Numbered from the stretch's first letter, positions 1 through 10,700 are shown. The stretch: 64,000 nucleotides of DNA from Ambrosia x helenae (GCA_030844895.1 CM061233.1:47583937-47647936), one strand, 5' to 3'. The notes: generated from the sequence alone by a model not told the origin. Program-made: numbers and translations.

Positions 1-165
1 AAAACCCTATGTAAGGTAAATTGGTAATTACGGTCGGAACGTAATCATGAATTTACAGGTACATTAAGGTAGTGTGAAATTTTATCAAGGGTTTTCGGTA
101 GTTGACAAATTTAAACTTGGTGTTCTCTTTTAACTTCGGGACGAAGTTCTAAAAGTAGGGGAGAC
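1..165 (+). mobile_element. 3' end of the internal region of an upstream LTR retrotransposon
   Basis: No coding sequence is visible. The last 35 bases hold the motif that precedes 3' LTRs in the other chromoviruses of this window: an inverted repeat AACTTCG-GGA-CGAAGTT (131-147), then a purine-rich tract AAAAGTAGGGGAGA ending one base before an LTR that starts TGTAACA at 166. This marks the polypurine tract of an element extending left of the window. The LTR at 166-2778 is therefore the 3' LTR of that element as well as the 5' LTR of the piece that follows. Confidence 0.65.
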
Positions 166-314
166 TGTAACATTTCGCGTTAAATAATTATACGTTACGT
201 ATAATTTGGATTTAAACGACAAGTTCTATTATTATAGTTTACATCTAATTATTTTTTTTAAATATTTATATATATTTTATATATAATATTATATATAAGG
301 GTTAATAATAATAT

Positions 315-351
<37 letters not shown>

Positions 352-552
352 TTAATATCAATATTGTGGAAACAACAAAAAATTAGTAGTTGATTTTGTT
401 GTTAGTCTAAGCCCAAACCCAAACACCCTTCCCTTTCCTTTATGATTTCGGAGCTGGGGCTGCTGAGCCCAAGGAGCCGGCCCAACCAACAGCCCAGGCC
501 CAACTCCCTATCCCCTTCATTATTTTGAGAAAAAAAGAAGAAAAATGGTTGC

Positions 553-632
553 CCTCAGCCGGTTTCGAACCCGCGCCAAGCCAAATCCCAACACTCTCCA
601 CGAACCAGCTAAGCCATGCCTATCTTTTGTTT
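553..632 (-). other. tRNA-like sequence with pol III A and B boxes inside LTR A
   Basis: Read on the minus strand, this stretch has an A-box-like TGGCTTAGCTGGTTCGTGG (about 597-615) and a B-box-like GGTTCGAAACC (about 562-572), roughly 40 bp apart as in tRNA genes and tRNA-derived SINEs. There is no adenine tail or flanking duplication, so a clean SINE is not supported, and I could not fold a full cloverleaf. It is either a relic tRNA-derived insertion or a chance likeness. Confidence 0.3.
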
Positions 633-925
633 TAAACCCAGCTTTATATATATAAATATCCAAACAACTCTCCTTTCCTCTTCCCTCTTTCCCCTTCGTA
701 CGAACAGCAGCACAGAATGTTTTATTTTTTTTTTCCCTTTTTCTTTTTGACAAACCCTTTGATTTATCAATCAAACACACATACATGGTAGGTCTCGTGA
801 TTTCCGGCCTATCCTTCATCAAATGCACGTATAATTGCAACCAATTTGACCAAAATAAATGATTGAAACGCGTTGACTTTTAGAAAACGAGTCAAACTTT
901 CCATTATTCAACCTGGACATCATCA

Positions 926-934
926 CTATAAATT
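926..934 (+). promoter_or_regulatory. TATA box of LTR A
   Basis: CTATAAATT lies 760 bp into the LTR and is followed by C/A-rich, T-rich sequence typical of plant transcription starts. It is the best TATA candidate in this LTR and would set the U3/R boundary at about 960. Confidence 0.45.
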
Positions 935-2114
935 GGATGCTAACAGCAATCACAATTCGTCATTTCATCTCTCTCAAACCTCTATATTTTCTTAATTACA
1001 CGATATTCTTGTTCCACGATCGTATTTTTGACTTTTGGTTTGACCTTCCAATCGTGATCAAATCTGTATTGTAAGTTGTTTTTTTTGTTGTGGGCTTTGT
1101 TAATCGGCGGTTGTGCACGACATTAACCCCATGATTGATTGGGTTAATGTCGTGTGTATTGATCAATTGAAAAATAGGGCACGAAATTGAAAAATTGGGA
1201 AAGAACACTAGATTTTTTTTCGTTATCTATATTTGATAAACTGAATCCAAACACAACCACTGGCTTGGACAGGGGGGTTGTGTCTGGTGCCAATAAAACA
1301 AACTAATATATATAAAATTCATTAGTATTTTAAAATTAGTTTTTAAATACTAAAACTCTTTTATTAATTCCACAAAAATTATTTTAGGTAAATCTGATGA
1401 AAAAAGTTTCACCTACAATTTTTAGATTTAAAATTAATTTATTTAATATATATAATAAATAAATCAAGTTTATTCCATTTTATTTATAAAATTCCATTAA
1501 ATATCAAAACGATTTTTATATATTTCCACAAAAAATTATTCTGAGTTTTTAGAATGAAAAACTTTTCTGAAATGATTTTTTTTTCAGAAAATATCATTTA
1601 TTTAATATTTTTAATCAATCTTTGTTAGTTTTAATCATAATTAAATCATTATAAATCCAAATTTTTTAATATTTTTGCACCAAAATTTTATACAAATTAT
1701 TTCTGAATATTTAGAACAGAAATATAATTTTTAAACTAATAATTCTTTAATTTTGGTATTTTTAAATATTAAAGTTTAAATTTTGACAATTTGTTTTATA
1801 AATAGAATTAATATTCTATTTAAAGAAAAATTATTTTATAAAAATTATTTTTTATGCTTTAAACCACATTCTTGTGACCATCTTAAATTTAAAAAGAATT
1901 TTTGTTGTATATTATTTACAAAAAATTCTCTCAATTATCAAACATTTTTATATTAATCAAACAAGCATTTTATCCCCAATTCGTAGCCCTTAAACTTATA
2001 CATTTGTAGACTTGATAGACTTAGACATATTTATTACCTTATTATAGGGTGATACTTGATACATTTGGGCAACACCATATTACAATTTTTCAACAGATAT
2101 AACATTTTGCTAAG

Positions 2115-2588
2115 GTGAGTTTTAATAGCCCTTTTCTATTTATCACCATTTTTGGGGTGAAATGTTACAACAATATTTATGCAATTCAATCATCAATGTG
2201 TCTATGTGTATTTCTATGTTGCATTATGCCTTGAACATGTCTAGGGTAAGCACAATTCTAGCATAAACATTCATCAGCGCCAAACGGTATACATTGATAG
2301 ATCTATTGGACTGACAATCCCACCCGGATACGTGCCTCCTACAAAGGTTACGTGGGTGTTTGTTACTGCAATATAAACGAGAGTGAACCATGAGCGTATG
2401 GGATGTACCACAATTACAACAGTCACAAGGTTGATTATGCACTCGATTTACTTCTAGTATGTTTTCGCATATGGACTAGATTGCCATGACACATGAATTG
2501 CACAACAATTTTATTCTATTATCAAAACCTATGTAATTCTCACCAACTTTTGTTGACCCAAAATATTTTCAACTTAAACATGTTTCAG
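2115..2588 (+). other. Candidate intron inside LTR A
   Basis: The donor GCTAAG|GTGAGTTT and acceptor AAACATGTTTCAG|GTTC bound 474 nt. The same donor and acceptor frame 442-552 nt at matching positions in every other chromovirus LTR here that is long enough. The segment also carries GATAGATCTATTGG (2296-2309), conserved in the same place elsewhere. It lies downstream of the TATA box, so it would be in the transcribed leader. Confidence 0.55.
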
Positions 2589-2781
2589 GTTCTACTTGCT
2601 TGAAGATTTGCTTGAAGATATATGCATAGTTTTATTCAAATTGATGTACGAATTTTTGTAGAACAATTGTATGTAATTTATTTAAATCATTTAATGAAAT
2701 TTATTATTCACCATGAGCTACCGAACAATCATCACAACGTGACATCCCGATGTTTCCGCCATCGGTTGGGGTGTTACAGAT

Positions 2782-2794
2782 TGGTATCAGAGCC
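2782..2794 (+). promoter_or_regulatory. Primer binding site of element A (initiator-Met tRNA)
   Basis: TGGTATCAGAGCC starts 3 nt after the LTR end at 2778. This is the usual initiator-methionine tRNA primer sequence of plant Ty3/gypsy chromoviruses and fixes both the LTR end and the element orientation. Confidence 0.9.
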
Positions 2795-3304
2795 ATGGTT
2801 ATAGGGAATTAGGTTATTAGAAAAATAATCTAGTCTATAACCATAGGATTTAACCAGTACTTGCTTCTTTTGCTTGCTATTCTCTATCTCCCTCCTACTT
2901 CTTATCTCTACTTTCATCCTTACAAGAAGGCTGCTCTCCATCACTGGAACCACTCTTAGACTACTAAGGAAAAATCCTCAGGTTTAACCTGAACCACCTT
3001 GAGATCTCGTCGAAGTTCTAGATTTTAATAACGAACACGTGCAATCTGGAAGGGTGAACGCCTGTATTCTGAGTCTTCTGTCTAGGCTGGCATTGCGCGT
3101 ATATCCCAATCAGACGAGGGACCCGGATGCCTACCTGGGAATTCTTGGGATGAGTGTTCACTTATAGGCTAAAGCATGTCTTCATATGTTATTAGAAATT
3201 TAGAATCTTTGATAAGTCAACATTTTCGTTTATTGTTTTAATTAATGAATAAATGATTACACTCCTTATATAATCTCATTCATTTCATGTGTCTCTTACA
3301 GATC

Positions 3305-3910
3305 ATGCCTCCACGTCGCAGTGCTTGTCTTAACAGTGGTGAAAATCATGATGAAGGAAGTAGCAATCACAATCACAACCATGACACTAACAACCACAAC
3401 AACAACAACAACAATGGTGTCGATGCTCAACTAGCTGCAATCATTTCTCAACAAATGGCGCAGCAAATCGCAACTCTGGTTCCCAACTTACTAGCTCAAG
3501 TCATCCAGTTGAACGGAAACGGGAACGGCAATGGCAACGGAAATGGAAATGGAAACCACAACGGGAATGGGAATGGTCTTCCAGCCTGTACCCTTAAGCA
3601 CTTTAATTCTTGCAATCCCCCAAAGTTTAGTGGTGAAGAAGGAGCTACGGGACTCTACAATGGTTTGAGGGTATTGAGAATACCTTCATTAACAGTGAAT
3701 GCCCCGACAACTTTAAAGTCCGTTATGCCATGAGTGTTCTTCACAAACGAGCACTCACTTGGTGGAATGAAGAAAAACGCACTCGCGGAGCTGAAGCTGC
3801 ACTAGCCTTAACCTGGGATCAAGCTAAAGACATTATGAAGGCAGAGTTCTGTCCTCGTAATGAAATTAAGAAGCTGGAAGATGAATTTCATGATCTTGCT
3901 CAAGAAGCTG
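3305..3910 (+). pseudogene. gag: Truncated gag of element A
   Basis: The start at 3305 (MPPRR...) is preferred over the in-frame ATG at 3287, because a T-rich tract ending in CAG, possibly a splice acceptor, sits just before it. The N-terminus is low complexity, rich in Asn, His and Gly from GGAAACGG-type repeats. A one-base frameshift near 3650 moves the frame. The reading then continues through the conserved gag core (LTWWNEEKRTRG, then EFCPRNEIKKLEDEFHDL) until 3910, where it stops abruptly in LTR sequence of element B. No zinc knuckle, protease or polymerase of element A survives. In life gag would form the nucleocapsid particle; this copy cannot. Confidence 0.8.
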
Positions 3911-4831
3911 GATGTCGAGTCTTGTACATTAGGTTAATTTAACAGTCACGGTGTTTTCAAACGAACTTGGTTATGGTATGGACATCTAGGGACTAACTAA
4001 CCTACGGGTTATTAGTCTAAGTACTTGTAACTGTCATATGTTAGGTCGCCGCTTTACGGGGCTAGCATAGCTTGCTGATCTTATTCGTGTTTCGAAGTAA
4101 CGCAACCTAAGGTGAGTTTACGGCCCCTCTTTTAACTGGTTTCACTTTTCGGGGGAGAAAACATGTGTTAAACTTATGTTTTGGTAACGACTGTCATACT
4201 ATGGGTTTCTATGGTTTACTATACGATCCTTGGAAGTCCCGGGGGAAACCATGAATGTGCGGGTTAGCACAATGGGGAAATGTGAATAGATCTATTGGGA
4301 ATGACCAACCCCGCTCGTCGGCTTGGAGGGCCGGGCGAGTGCCTATTGTCTCAAACAGGAACAGGTTTACTATTCGGGCACAACATCTGGTTTGCGAGTT
4401 AGTAATGGTTTTCCAATCGTAGATGTAATAAAACATACGCCTAGCTAGCGTACTTTGGTTTGCAAATTGATATAGTATGGACAGGTTGAACTTGATACTT
4501 TGATTACAAAACCTGTAAACTCACCAGCATTTTTGTGCTGACGTAAACTCTTACATGTTTTCTCAGGTCGCTAAGGTAGCACTATGGAACTAGGGTGCAC
4601 GCGTCTGCACGGCGTCTAGTTAGGATTGCATGGTTTTCAAACATTGAATAATTTGGTTTACTTTTGGATTATGTTTTGAGAATAAGCTTCCGCTGTAATT
4701 GGAGATTTAAACTATGTTTTTGAAATTGCATATGTTCATTTAGACTTGTTTATTGTGATCGTTGACTTGGATCCTGGTTTGTCATGCGCCTCGCGGTTAA
4801 AACTCCGCAAGTGGATTTTGAGGGTGTGACA
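3911..4831 (+). repeat. 5'-truncated 5' LTR of chromovirus element B
   Basis: Bases 3911-4831 match 11871-12788 of the same element's 3' LTR with about ten substitutions and a few single-base gaps, roughly 1% divergence. The first 1.7 kb of the LTR is missing. The left edge is a direct fusion to the gag of element A sharing only GGA. The right end GGTGTGACA is followed at once by a primer site. The fragment retains the LTR intron (4112-4566) but has lost its promoter half, so this element cannot be transcribed from its own 5' LTR. Confidence 0.88.
4112..4566 (+). other. Candidate intron inside the 5' LTR of element B
   Basis: The donor CCTAAG|GTGAGTTTA and acceptor ACATGTTTTCTCAG|GTCGC bound 455 nt. 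The matching segment in the 3' LTR is 12071-12524. It contains AATAGATCTATTGG at 4285-4298. Confidence 0.55.
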
Positions 4832-4834
4832 GAT

Positions 4835-4847
4835 TGGTATCAGAGCC
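4835..4847 (+). promoter_or_regulatory. Primer binding site of element B
   Basis: TGGTATCAGAGCC lies 3 nt after the LTR end at 4831, the same tRNA type and spacing as in elements A and C. Confidence 0.9.
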
Positions 4848-5392
4848 AATGGTTATAGTGAACTAGGACTGCATGTAGAGTCTAGTCTATAGCCGAGTCG
4901 CACACACTAGACGATCACATAGTACTAAACATTATGGTGGATTACGTATGTATGGGCTTGTCGGGGTGTCTCTAAATCATCTGACCTTCCTATGTTACAT
5001 CATCCGTTCTATCCTAGGTCGAGTTACTTGCTTTCTAGGCAGTGTGGTATATTGGGGTAAATCATGTACTCTTGAGATTTGTCCAAGGCTCGGACATCTC
5101 CCTTTCATACTCCAATAGAAACACTTGCCATAAACTACCGTAGCATTACGGTGTATAGCTAAGGGTCTATGTTCGGTGATTTGAACTTTGAACTAGGAGA
5201 ACACTTGGAGGACCATGTAGAGCGGTTTATCATTTTGGGTGCACACAAAATCATAAACCGAAATGCATGAAAGCCCTATTGAGCTCTAGGTTTGAATGGA
5301 TAGTCCTGAGTTGGATCTAGCTTTGATCTTGTAAACGCTAGTGATTACCATTAGCTGCAAAACTAAATTTTCTCGTTCTTTCTGTCAGAATC
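4848..5392 (+). other. Untranslated leader of element B
   Basis: This is 545 bp between primer site and gag with no ORF of note. It ends in a pyrimidine-rich tract and TTTCTGTCAG (AG at 5387-5388), a splice-acceptor-like sequence 4 nt before the gag ATG. Confidence 0.5.
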
Positions 5393-6894
5393 ATGTCTGG
5401 AGTACGAGGAGGACGTGGAGGTGGCCGCAATGGTGGGCGTGGTGGTGGTCGCGGTGGTGGTGGTGGTCGTGGAGGTGTAAACCTATCACAGGAAGATCTG
5501 AACAACTTACTGCAAGCTGCCTTCCAGTTAGGGCACAATGGTGGTGGTAAGTTGATTTATTCAGTTTTGCCTCATTAGTGAATCTTGTTTACATTCTTCG
5601 TGGTTTCTCATGCGTTTCATTTCAGGTGGTCCTGTTAACCCACCCCCACCTATGTGTACCTACAAGATGTTTCGGGACTGTAAGCCCCAGGAATTCTCTG
5701 GCACTGAGGGTGCGGTGAACTTGCTCAGGTGGCTGGAAAAGGTGGAGTCAGTGTTTCTGATGTGTAACTGTCCCCAGAGGATCGAGTAAAGTACGCTGCT
5801 GCGTTATTCCAGGATGTTGCTTTGACCTGGTGGAACAATATCACCCAGAATATGGGTATAGGGGAGGCGTATGCTATGCCTTGGGAAAATTTTGTTCAAC
5901 TACTGAAGCGAGAGTACTGTCCAAGGGAAGAAGTTCAGAAGCTAGAGCATGAGGTGTGGAACCTCAAGATGACCGGGTCTGAGATTGAAAAGTATACGGT
6001 AAGGCGTAATGAGTTGGCAGTGCTGTGTCCTGATCTGCATGTGCCAGAGTACAGGAGGATTGAACACTATATCTCGGGACTAGTACCAGAGATCGCAGGG
6101 TTGGTGGCTGCGGGGAATCTTCCTACATACTCAGAGGTGGTCCGATCGGCTCACAGGATGACAAACTTGAAGGTGAATGAGGGTATCTTTCCTGCTAAGG
6201 GTTCGACTGTCAAGGCCCCGGAGAATAACAAGCGTAAATGGGATAATGAGGGGAAAGGATCTGTGCCAGCACCAGCACAACAGGGTAAGAGATTCGATAG
6301 CGGGGGTAATTCTTCTTCTGGTAACAAACTGGGTGGTTATGCGGGAAAATTACCTAAATGTAACAAATGTGGGCGTCATCATCAGGGGGACTGCGACCGT
6401 AATCGTTGCCATCGCTGTCAGCGACTTGGGCATTTTGCTAAAGACTGTCGGGAGACACGTCCATCGACCCAGGCCCCAACTACTAACTCGGCTCCTACTA
6501 CTCAAGGAAATACGGGTAGACAGGGTTGTTACAACTGTGGGGAGACTGGGCATTACAAGAAGGAGTGCCCGAAACTGAAGCAGGGCGGGAACAACGGTAA
6601 CGGGAACAACGGGGGCGGCGACAGGAATGCACGTGCCTTCGTCATTGGAGCCGCAGAGGCTAGACAGGATCCTGACACAGTTACCGGTACGTTCCTTCTC
6701 AATAATCGCTCTGTTAGTGTTTTATTTGATTCCGGTGCCGATAAAAGTTTTATATCTGTGGAAGTTAGTCGACTGCTAGATGTAGTACCCGTACCATTAG
6801 AGGCTAAGTATATAATTGAGTTGGCTGACGGTAAAAAGATTGAAGCTACTTGTATCCTTCGGGAGTGTCAACTAGAGTTGTCGGGTTTGTCGTT
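5393..6894 (+). pseudogene. gag: gag and protease region of element B (spliced, frameshifted)
   Basis: The start at 5393 begins a Gly/Arg-rich N-terminus of about 50 residues. Its frame continues only if 5547-5625 is removed as an intron; the joined frame then runs through TYKMFRDCKP and NLLRWLEKVE. A one-base loss near 5777 breaks it. The frame that resumes (5822 on) has the gag core (LTWWNN, REYCPREEVQKLEHE), then three zinc knuckles: CX2CX3HX4C (CNKCGRHHQGDC) and two CX2CX4HX4C (CHRCQRLGHFAKDC, CYNCGETGHYKKEC). The protease site VLFDSGADKSF is at about 6720-6755. Another indel cluster near 6895-6912 ends this frame. Gag packages the RNA and the aspartic protease would mature the polyprotein. 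Confidence 0.85.
5547..5625 (+). other. Candidate 79 nt intron in gag of element B
   Basis: The donor G|GTAAGTTG and acceptor GCGTTTCATTTCAG|GTGG define a phase-1 intron holding an in-frame TAG. Removing it joins the Gly-rich N-terminal exon to the gag core without a stop. Element C has the same arrangement with 77 nt at 34830-34906 despite quite different intron sequence. Confidence 0.6.
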
Positions 6895-7449
6895 CATCGA
6901 CCTTATGCGGTACCTTTGGGTAGTTTCGACGTTGTGGTAGGCATGGATTGGTTGTCTTTGTATCGCGCGGAGATCGTTTGTTACGACAAGATTATTCGGA
7001 TTCCTCTCCCTGATGGAGAATTCCTTTCTGTGTACGGTATCAAGGGCGGTGCTCCGCTAAATCTCATCTCCAGCATGAAAGCCCTTAAGTATCTTCGAAA
7101 GGGTTATTCGGCCGTTTTGGCACTTTTATCTGTTTCCTCTACCGATGAGAAGAAGATCGACGATATTCCTGTTGTACGCGAGTTTCCTGATGTATTTCCC
7201 GATGATTTATCTGGTCTTCCTCCTCATCGTCAGGTTGAGTTCGGTATTGATCTTGTACCAGGGGCTGCTCCTATAGCTCGGGCCCCCTACCGTCTTGCAC
7301 CTCCCGAGATGCAGGAATTGTCCAGGCAGTTACAGGAACTCTTGGACAAAGGTTTCATCAGACCAAGTTCTCCCCTTGGGGAGCCCCGATTCTGTTCGTT
7401 AAGAAGAAGGATGGAAGTTTTCGATTGTGTGTGGATTACAGAGAATTGA
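6850..7449 (+). pseudogene. pol: Protease to reverse-transcriptase linker of element B
   Basis: Between two indels (near 6895-6912 and near 7370-7378) this frame reads the protease C-terminus (PLGSFDVVVGMDWLSLYRAE), a linker, and the conserved entry to reverse transcriptase (VFPDDLSGLPPHRQVEF, then APIARAPYRLAPPEMQEL). The second indel falls in the segment that reads SSPWGAPILFVKKKDG in element C. With both shifts this copy cannot make a continuous polyprotein. Confidence 0.8.
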
Positions 7450-10028
7450 ACAAGGTGACCATCAAGAACCGTTATCCTCTTCCACGTATTGATGATCTAT
7501 TCGACCAACTCCAGGGTTCTAGCTACTACTCTAAGATTGATTTGAGGTCCGGTTATCACCAGTTGCGCGTAAGGGAAGCTGACGTCGCAAAGACTGCCTT
7601 TCGTACACGCTATGGCCATTTCGAATTCTTGGTCATGCCATTCGGTCTCACAAACGCACCGGCGGTTTTCATGGATTTAATGAACCGCGTTTGCAAACCA
7701 TATCTTGACAAGTTCGTCATCGTGTTTATTGATGACATCCTGATTTACTCCAAGAACAAGACCGAACACGAGGAACACCTGCGCTTGGTTTTGGAACTTT
7801 TGCAACGGGAACAACTTTACGCTAAGTTCTCAAAGTGTGATTTTTGGTTACGCGAAGTTCAGTTCCTAGGACATGTGGTTAATGAACTAGGAATTCATGT
7901 CGATCCAGCTAAGATCGAAGCGATCAAGGACTGGGGAGCACCAAAGACGCCAACTGAGGTGCGGAAATTTCTAGGCGTTGTGGGCTACTATCATCGTTTC
8001 ATTAAGGGGTTCTCGAAGATCGCTCAACCCCTCACCACTCTTACTCAGAAGGATAGAAAATTCGACTGGGGTGAACCACAAGAGTCGGCATTTCAAGAAC
8101 TGAAGTCTAAACTTTGTTCTGCTCCTATTTTGTCCTTGCCTGAAGGCCCTGATGATTTTGTTGTTTACTGTGATGCTTTTATTCATGGTCTCGGTTGCGT
8201 ATTGATGCAACGCGAGAAAGTGATTGCGTATGCTTCTCGTCAACTCAAGGTGCACGAGAGGAACTACACCACCCATGACTTGGAGTTGGGTGCAGTGGTT
8301 TTCGCGTTGAAAATTTGGAGACATTACTTGTACGGTACCAAATGCACCATCTACACCGATCACAAGAGTCTTCAACATATTTTCGACCAACAACATTTGA
8401 ACATACGACAGCGTCGTTGGATTGAACTCCTGAACGACTATGATTGCGCCATTAAGTACCATCCTGGCAAGGCGAATGTAGTAGCAGACGCCTTGAGCAG
8501 GAAGGAATCAATTAATCCTCGTCGCGTTCGGGCGTTGCAGCTCACCATTCATTCCTCTCTACCTGACCAACTCCGTTCTGCTCAGTTAGAAGCTTTGAAG
8601 GAGGAAAACCTTAAAGCTGAGACTATGCACGGTGCCGACAAGCACCTCGAGCGAAGGCCTGATGGCCTGCACTACTTCGCAGAACGCATATGGGTTCCTT
8701 TATTCGAGGGACTTCGGGAGCTTGTTTTAGATGAGGCTCACAAGTCCCGGTATTCTATTCATCCTGGTTCGGATAAGATGTACCAAGATCTGAAGGTGCT
8801 TTACTGGTGGCCAAACATGAGGTCGGATATAGCCTCATACGTGAGCAAATGCTTGACCTGTGCTAAGGTCAAGGTGGAATACCAGAAACCGTCGGGTCTC
8901 TTGCAACAACCTGAAATTCCGGAGTGGAAATGGGAACGGATTACAATGGATTTTGTCACGCAACTACCTAAGTCACCGAGCGGGAATGATAAGATATGGG
9001 TGATTGTTGATCGGTTGACGAAATCAGCCCATTTTCTCGCTATTAAGGAGACCGACACCATGGATCGTTTGGCTCGTCTTTATCTGAAAGAAGTTGTTTC
9101 TAAGCACGGGGTGCCGGTTTCTATTATTTCGGATCGTGACTCCCACTTTACTTCTCACTTCTGGAAGTCTTTGCACAAGGCTTTGGGTACCCAGCTGGAC
9201 ATGAGTACGGCTTATCACCCACAGACTGACGGTCAGAGTGAACGCACGATTCAAACCTTAGAAGACATGCTGCGAGCATGTGTGATTGATTTTGGCAAAG
9301 GTTGGGAAGCTCACCTACCGTTAGTAGAATTCTCTTACAACAACAGTTACCACACGAGCATCAAGGCAGCTCCGTTCGAGGCACTGTACGGGCGGAAATG
9401 CCGGTCTCCTCTTTGTTGGGCTGAGGTGGGTGAGAGTCAACTCACTGGGCCTGAGCTAGTGTACGAAACTTCGGAAAAGATCGTACAGATTCGTAACCGG
9501 TTGGCAGCGGCACGGGATCGGCAAAAGAGTTATGCTGATCAGCGTCGCAAGCCATTGGAATTCCAAGTTGATGACAAGGTACTTCTGAAAGTTTCACCGT
9601 GGAAGGGCGTCATACGCTTTGGGAAGCGTGGCAAACTCAACCCTCGGTATGTCGGTCCATTTACAATCCTGGAACGGATTGGACCGGTGGCATATCGTCT
9701 TGATTTACCGACAGAGCTCGGCAACGTACATAACGTCTTCCATGTGTCCAACTTAAAGAAGTGTCTGGCTGACGAGTCTCTTATTGTTCCACTGGAAGAG
9801 ATCAAGGTTGATGATCGTCTTCGGATTGTGGAGGAACCTGTTGAGATTCTTGATTACAAGATTCGTAGCCTACGTCATAGCAAGATTCGCATTGTTAAGG
9901 TTCGCTGGAACTCGAACCGGGGACAAGAGTACTCTTGGGAACGGGAGGATCAGATGAAGTCTAAGTATCCTCATCTCTTTCCTAAGGAAGCGTTCGAATC
10001 GAGATATGTTACCACTACTGCTGAATGA
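7425..10028 (+). pseudogene. pol: Reverse transcriptase, RNase H, integrase and chromodomain of element B
   Basis: An 867-codon open frame encodes the rest of pol. Residues 2-180 are reverse transcriptase with the catalytic FIDD at 101-104. RNase H follows with acidic residues D250, E287, D312 and D355. Integrase has an HHCC zinc site (H439, H446, C476, C479) and a DDE triad at D509, D570 and E606 (TDGQSERT context). The tail ends with a chromodomain-like segment from about 800 (EEPVEILDYKIRSLR to WEREDQMKSKYPHLFP). The chromodomain places it in the chromoviruses; the 2.6 kb LTRs suggest the Tekay clade. This part is intact, but the frame is cut off upstream by frameshifts, so I call it a pseudogene. 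The stop at 10026-10028 overlaps the 3' hairpin module. Confidence 0.92.
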
Positions 10029-10179
10029 ATCTCGGGGCGAGATTCCTTTTTAACGTGGGGATGATGTGACAACTCGGGTAAATCTCTTTCTTGATTTCTA
10101 TCTTTTGTCTGTCTCTTTTGTTATTCCTTTTGGTATTTGTGCAATTTTCGGGACGAAAATTCTTTTAACGTGGGGATGA
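10029..10179 (+). promoter_or_regulatory. Duplicated hairpin-polypurine module before the 3' LTR of B
   Basis: Two copies of one module lie in tandem. Copy 1 has the inverted repeat AATCTCG-GGG-CGAGATT, then TTTAACGTGGGGATGA and an LTR-start-like TGTGACAACTCGGTAAAT variant at 10065. Copy 2 has AATTTTCG-GGA-CGAAAATT, then TTTTAACGTGGGGATGA and the true LTR start TGTGACACCGGTAAAT at 10180. The LTR edges of element C show that only copy 2 is used as the boundary. Confidence 0.7.
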
Positions 10180-10560
10180 TGTGACACCGGTAAATTCTGG
10201 TTAACAACGCTGTCTAGATGAAAGTCTACCTTAGCGAGTCACGCATAGATTATACTTAACTGGGTTAGTCGAGTCGTATTACGGTTCGGGAACTGTTAGT
10301 TCGGTATAGAGGATCATTAGATGTTAGTCTAAAAGCTCATTAGATGTCAATCCTTAACCAAGTGTACAAGGGGTGACGATTCGTAGAATCGTCAGAACAT
10401 AGGGAACATACAAGTCTCGAGTCCCGGGAATTGGTGATCGAGTGTGAATGTGTTTGTTTGCGAGTATTATGTGTTTACAATCATTATGTGACTTGTCGGT
10501 ATGTGAAAATGTGTTAACATATGTTAAAACGGAGTTTAACGCGCCAAACATGCTGAACCA

Positions 10561-10700
10561 GACCCTATAGGCGAATAGGAGCTGTATTCGCCTATAGGGA
10601 GGGGCGAGTAGGGTTCCTTAGGGGCGAATAGGCCCTAATCGCCCTACTATAGGCGATTAGCATCCCTATTCGCCTGATGCTGCTGCGTAATCGCCTATAA
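10561..10700 (+). repeat. GCGAATAGG palindromic block upstream of the TATA box in LTR B
   Basis: ATAGGCGAATA and its reverse complement TATTCGCCTAT, and close variants, recur in both orientations and can pair over 11 bp. The same motif recurs at 11343-11640 inside the same LTR. It is absent from other families, which carry a different palindrome in the matching place. Confidence 0.7.

Larger units (their letters stand above)
166..2778 (+). repeat. Complete 2.6 kb LTR of chromovirus element A
   Basis: The LTR begins TGTAACA and ends TGTTACA, a perfect 7 bp terminal inverted repeat. The left end abuts a polypurine tract and the right end lies 3 nt before an initiator-Met tRNA primer site. It is AT-rich, with an (AAT)n tract at about 318-350, a TATA box at 926-934 and a candidate intron at 2115-2588. 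Its last 70 bases are closely matched by LTR ends at 57770-57839 (+) and 58218-58290 (minus), so the family is present three times here. No second LTR of the same insertion is in the window, so age cannot be estimated. Confidence 0.85.

Noticed and set aside
5338..5550. Trp/Gly- and Pro/Arg-rich frames on both strands
   Set aside because: They arise from the GGTGGTCGT-type repeats of the gag N-terminal exon read in other frames.
7971..8462. 163-codon minus-strand open frame
   Set aside because: It is the antisense of the conserved RNase H region of element B, with no domain of its own.
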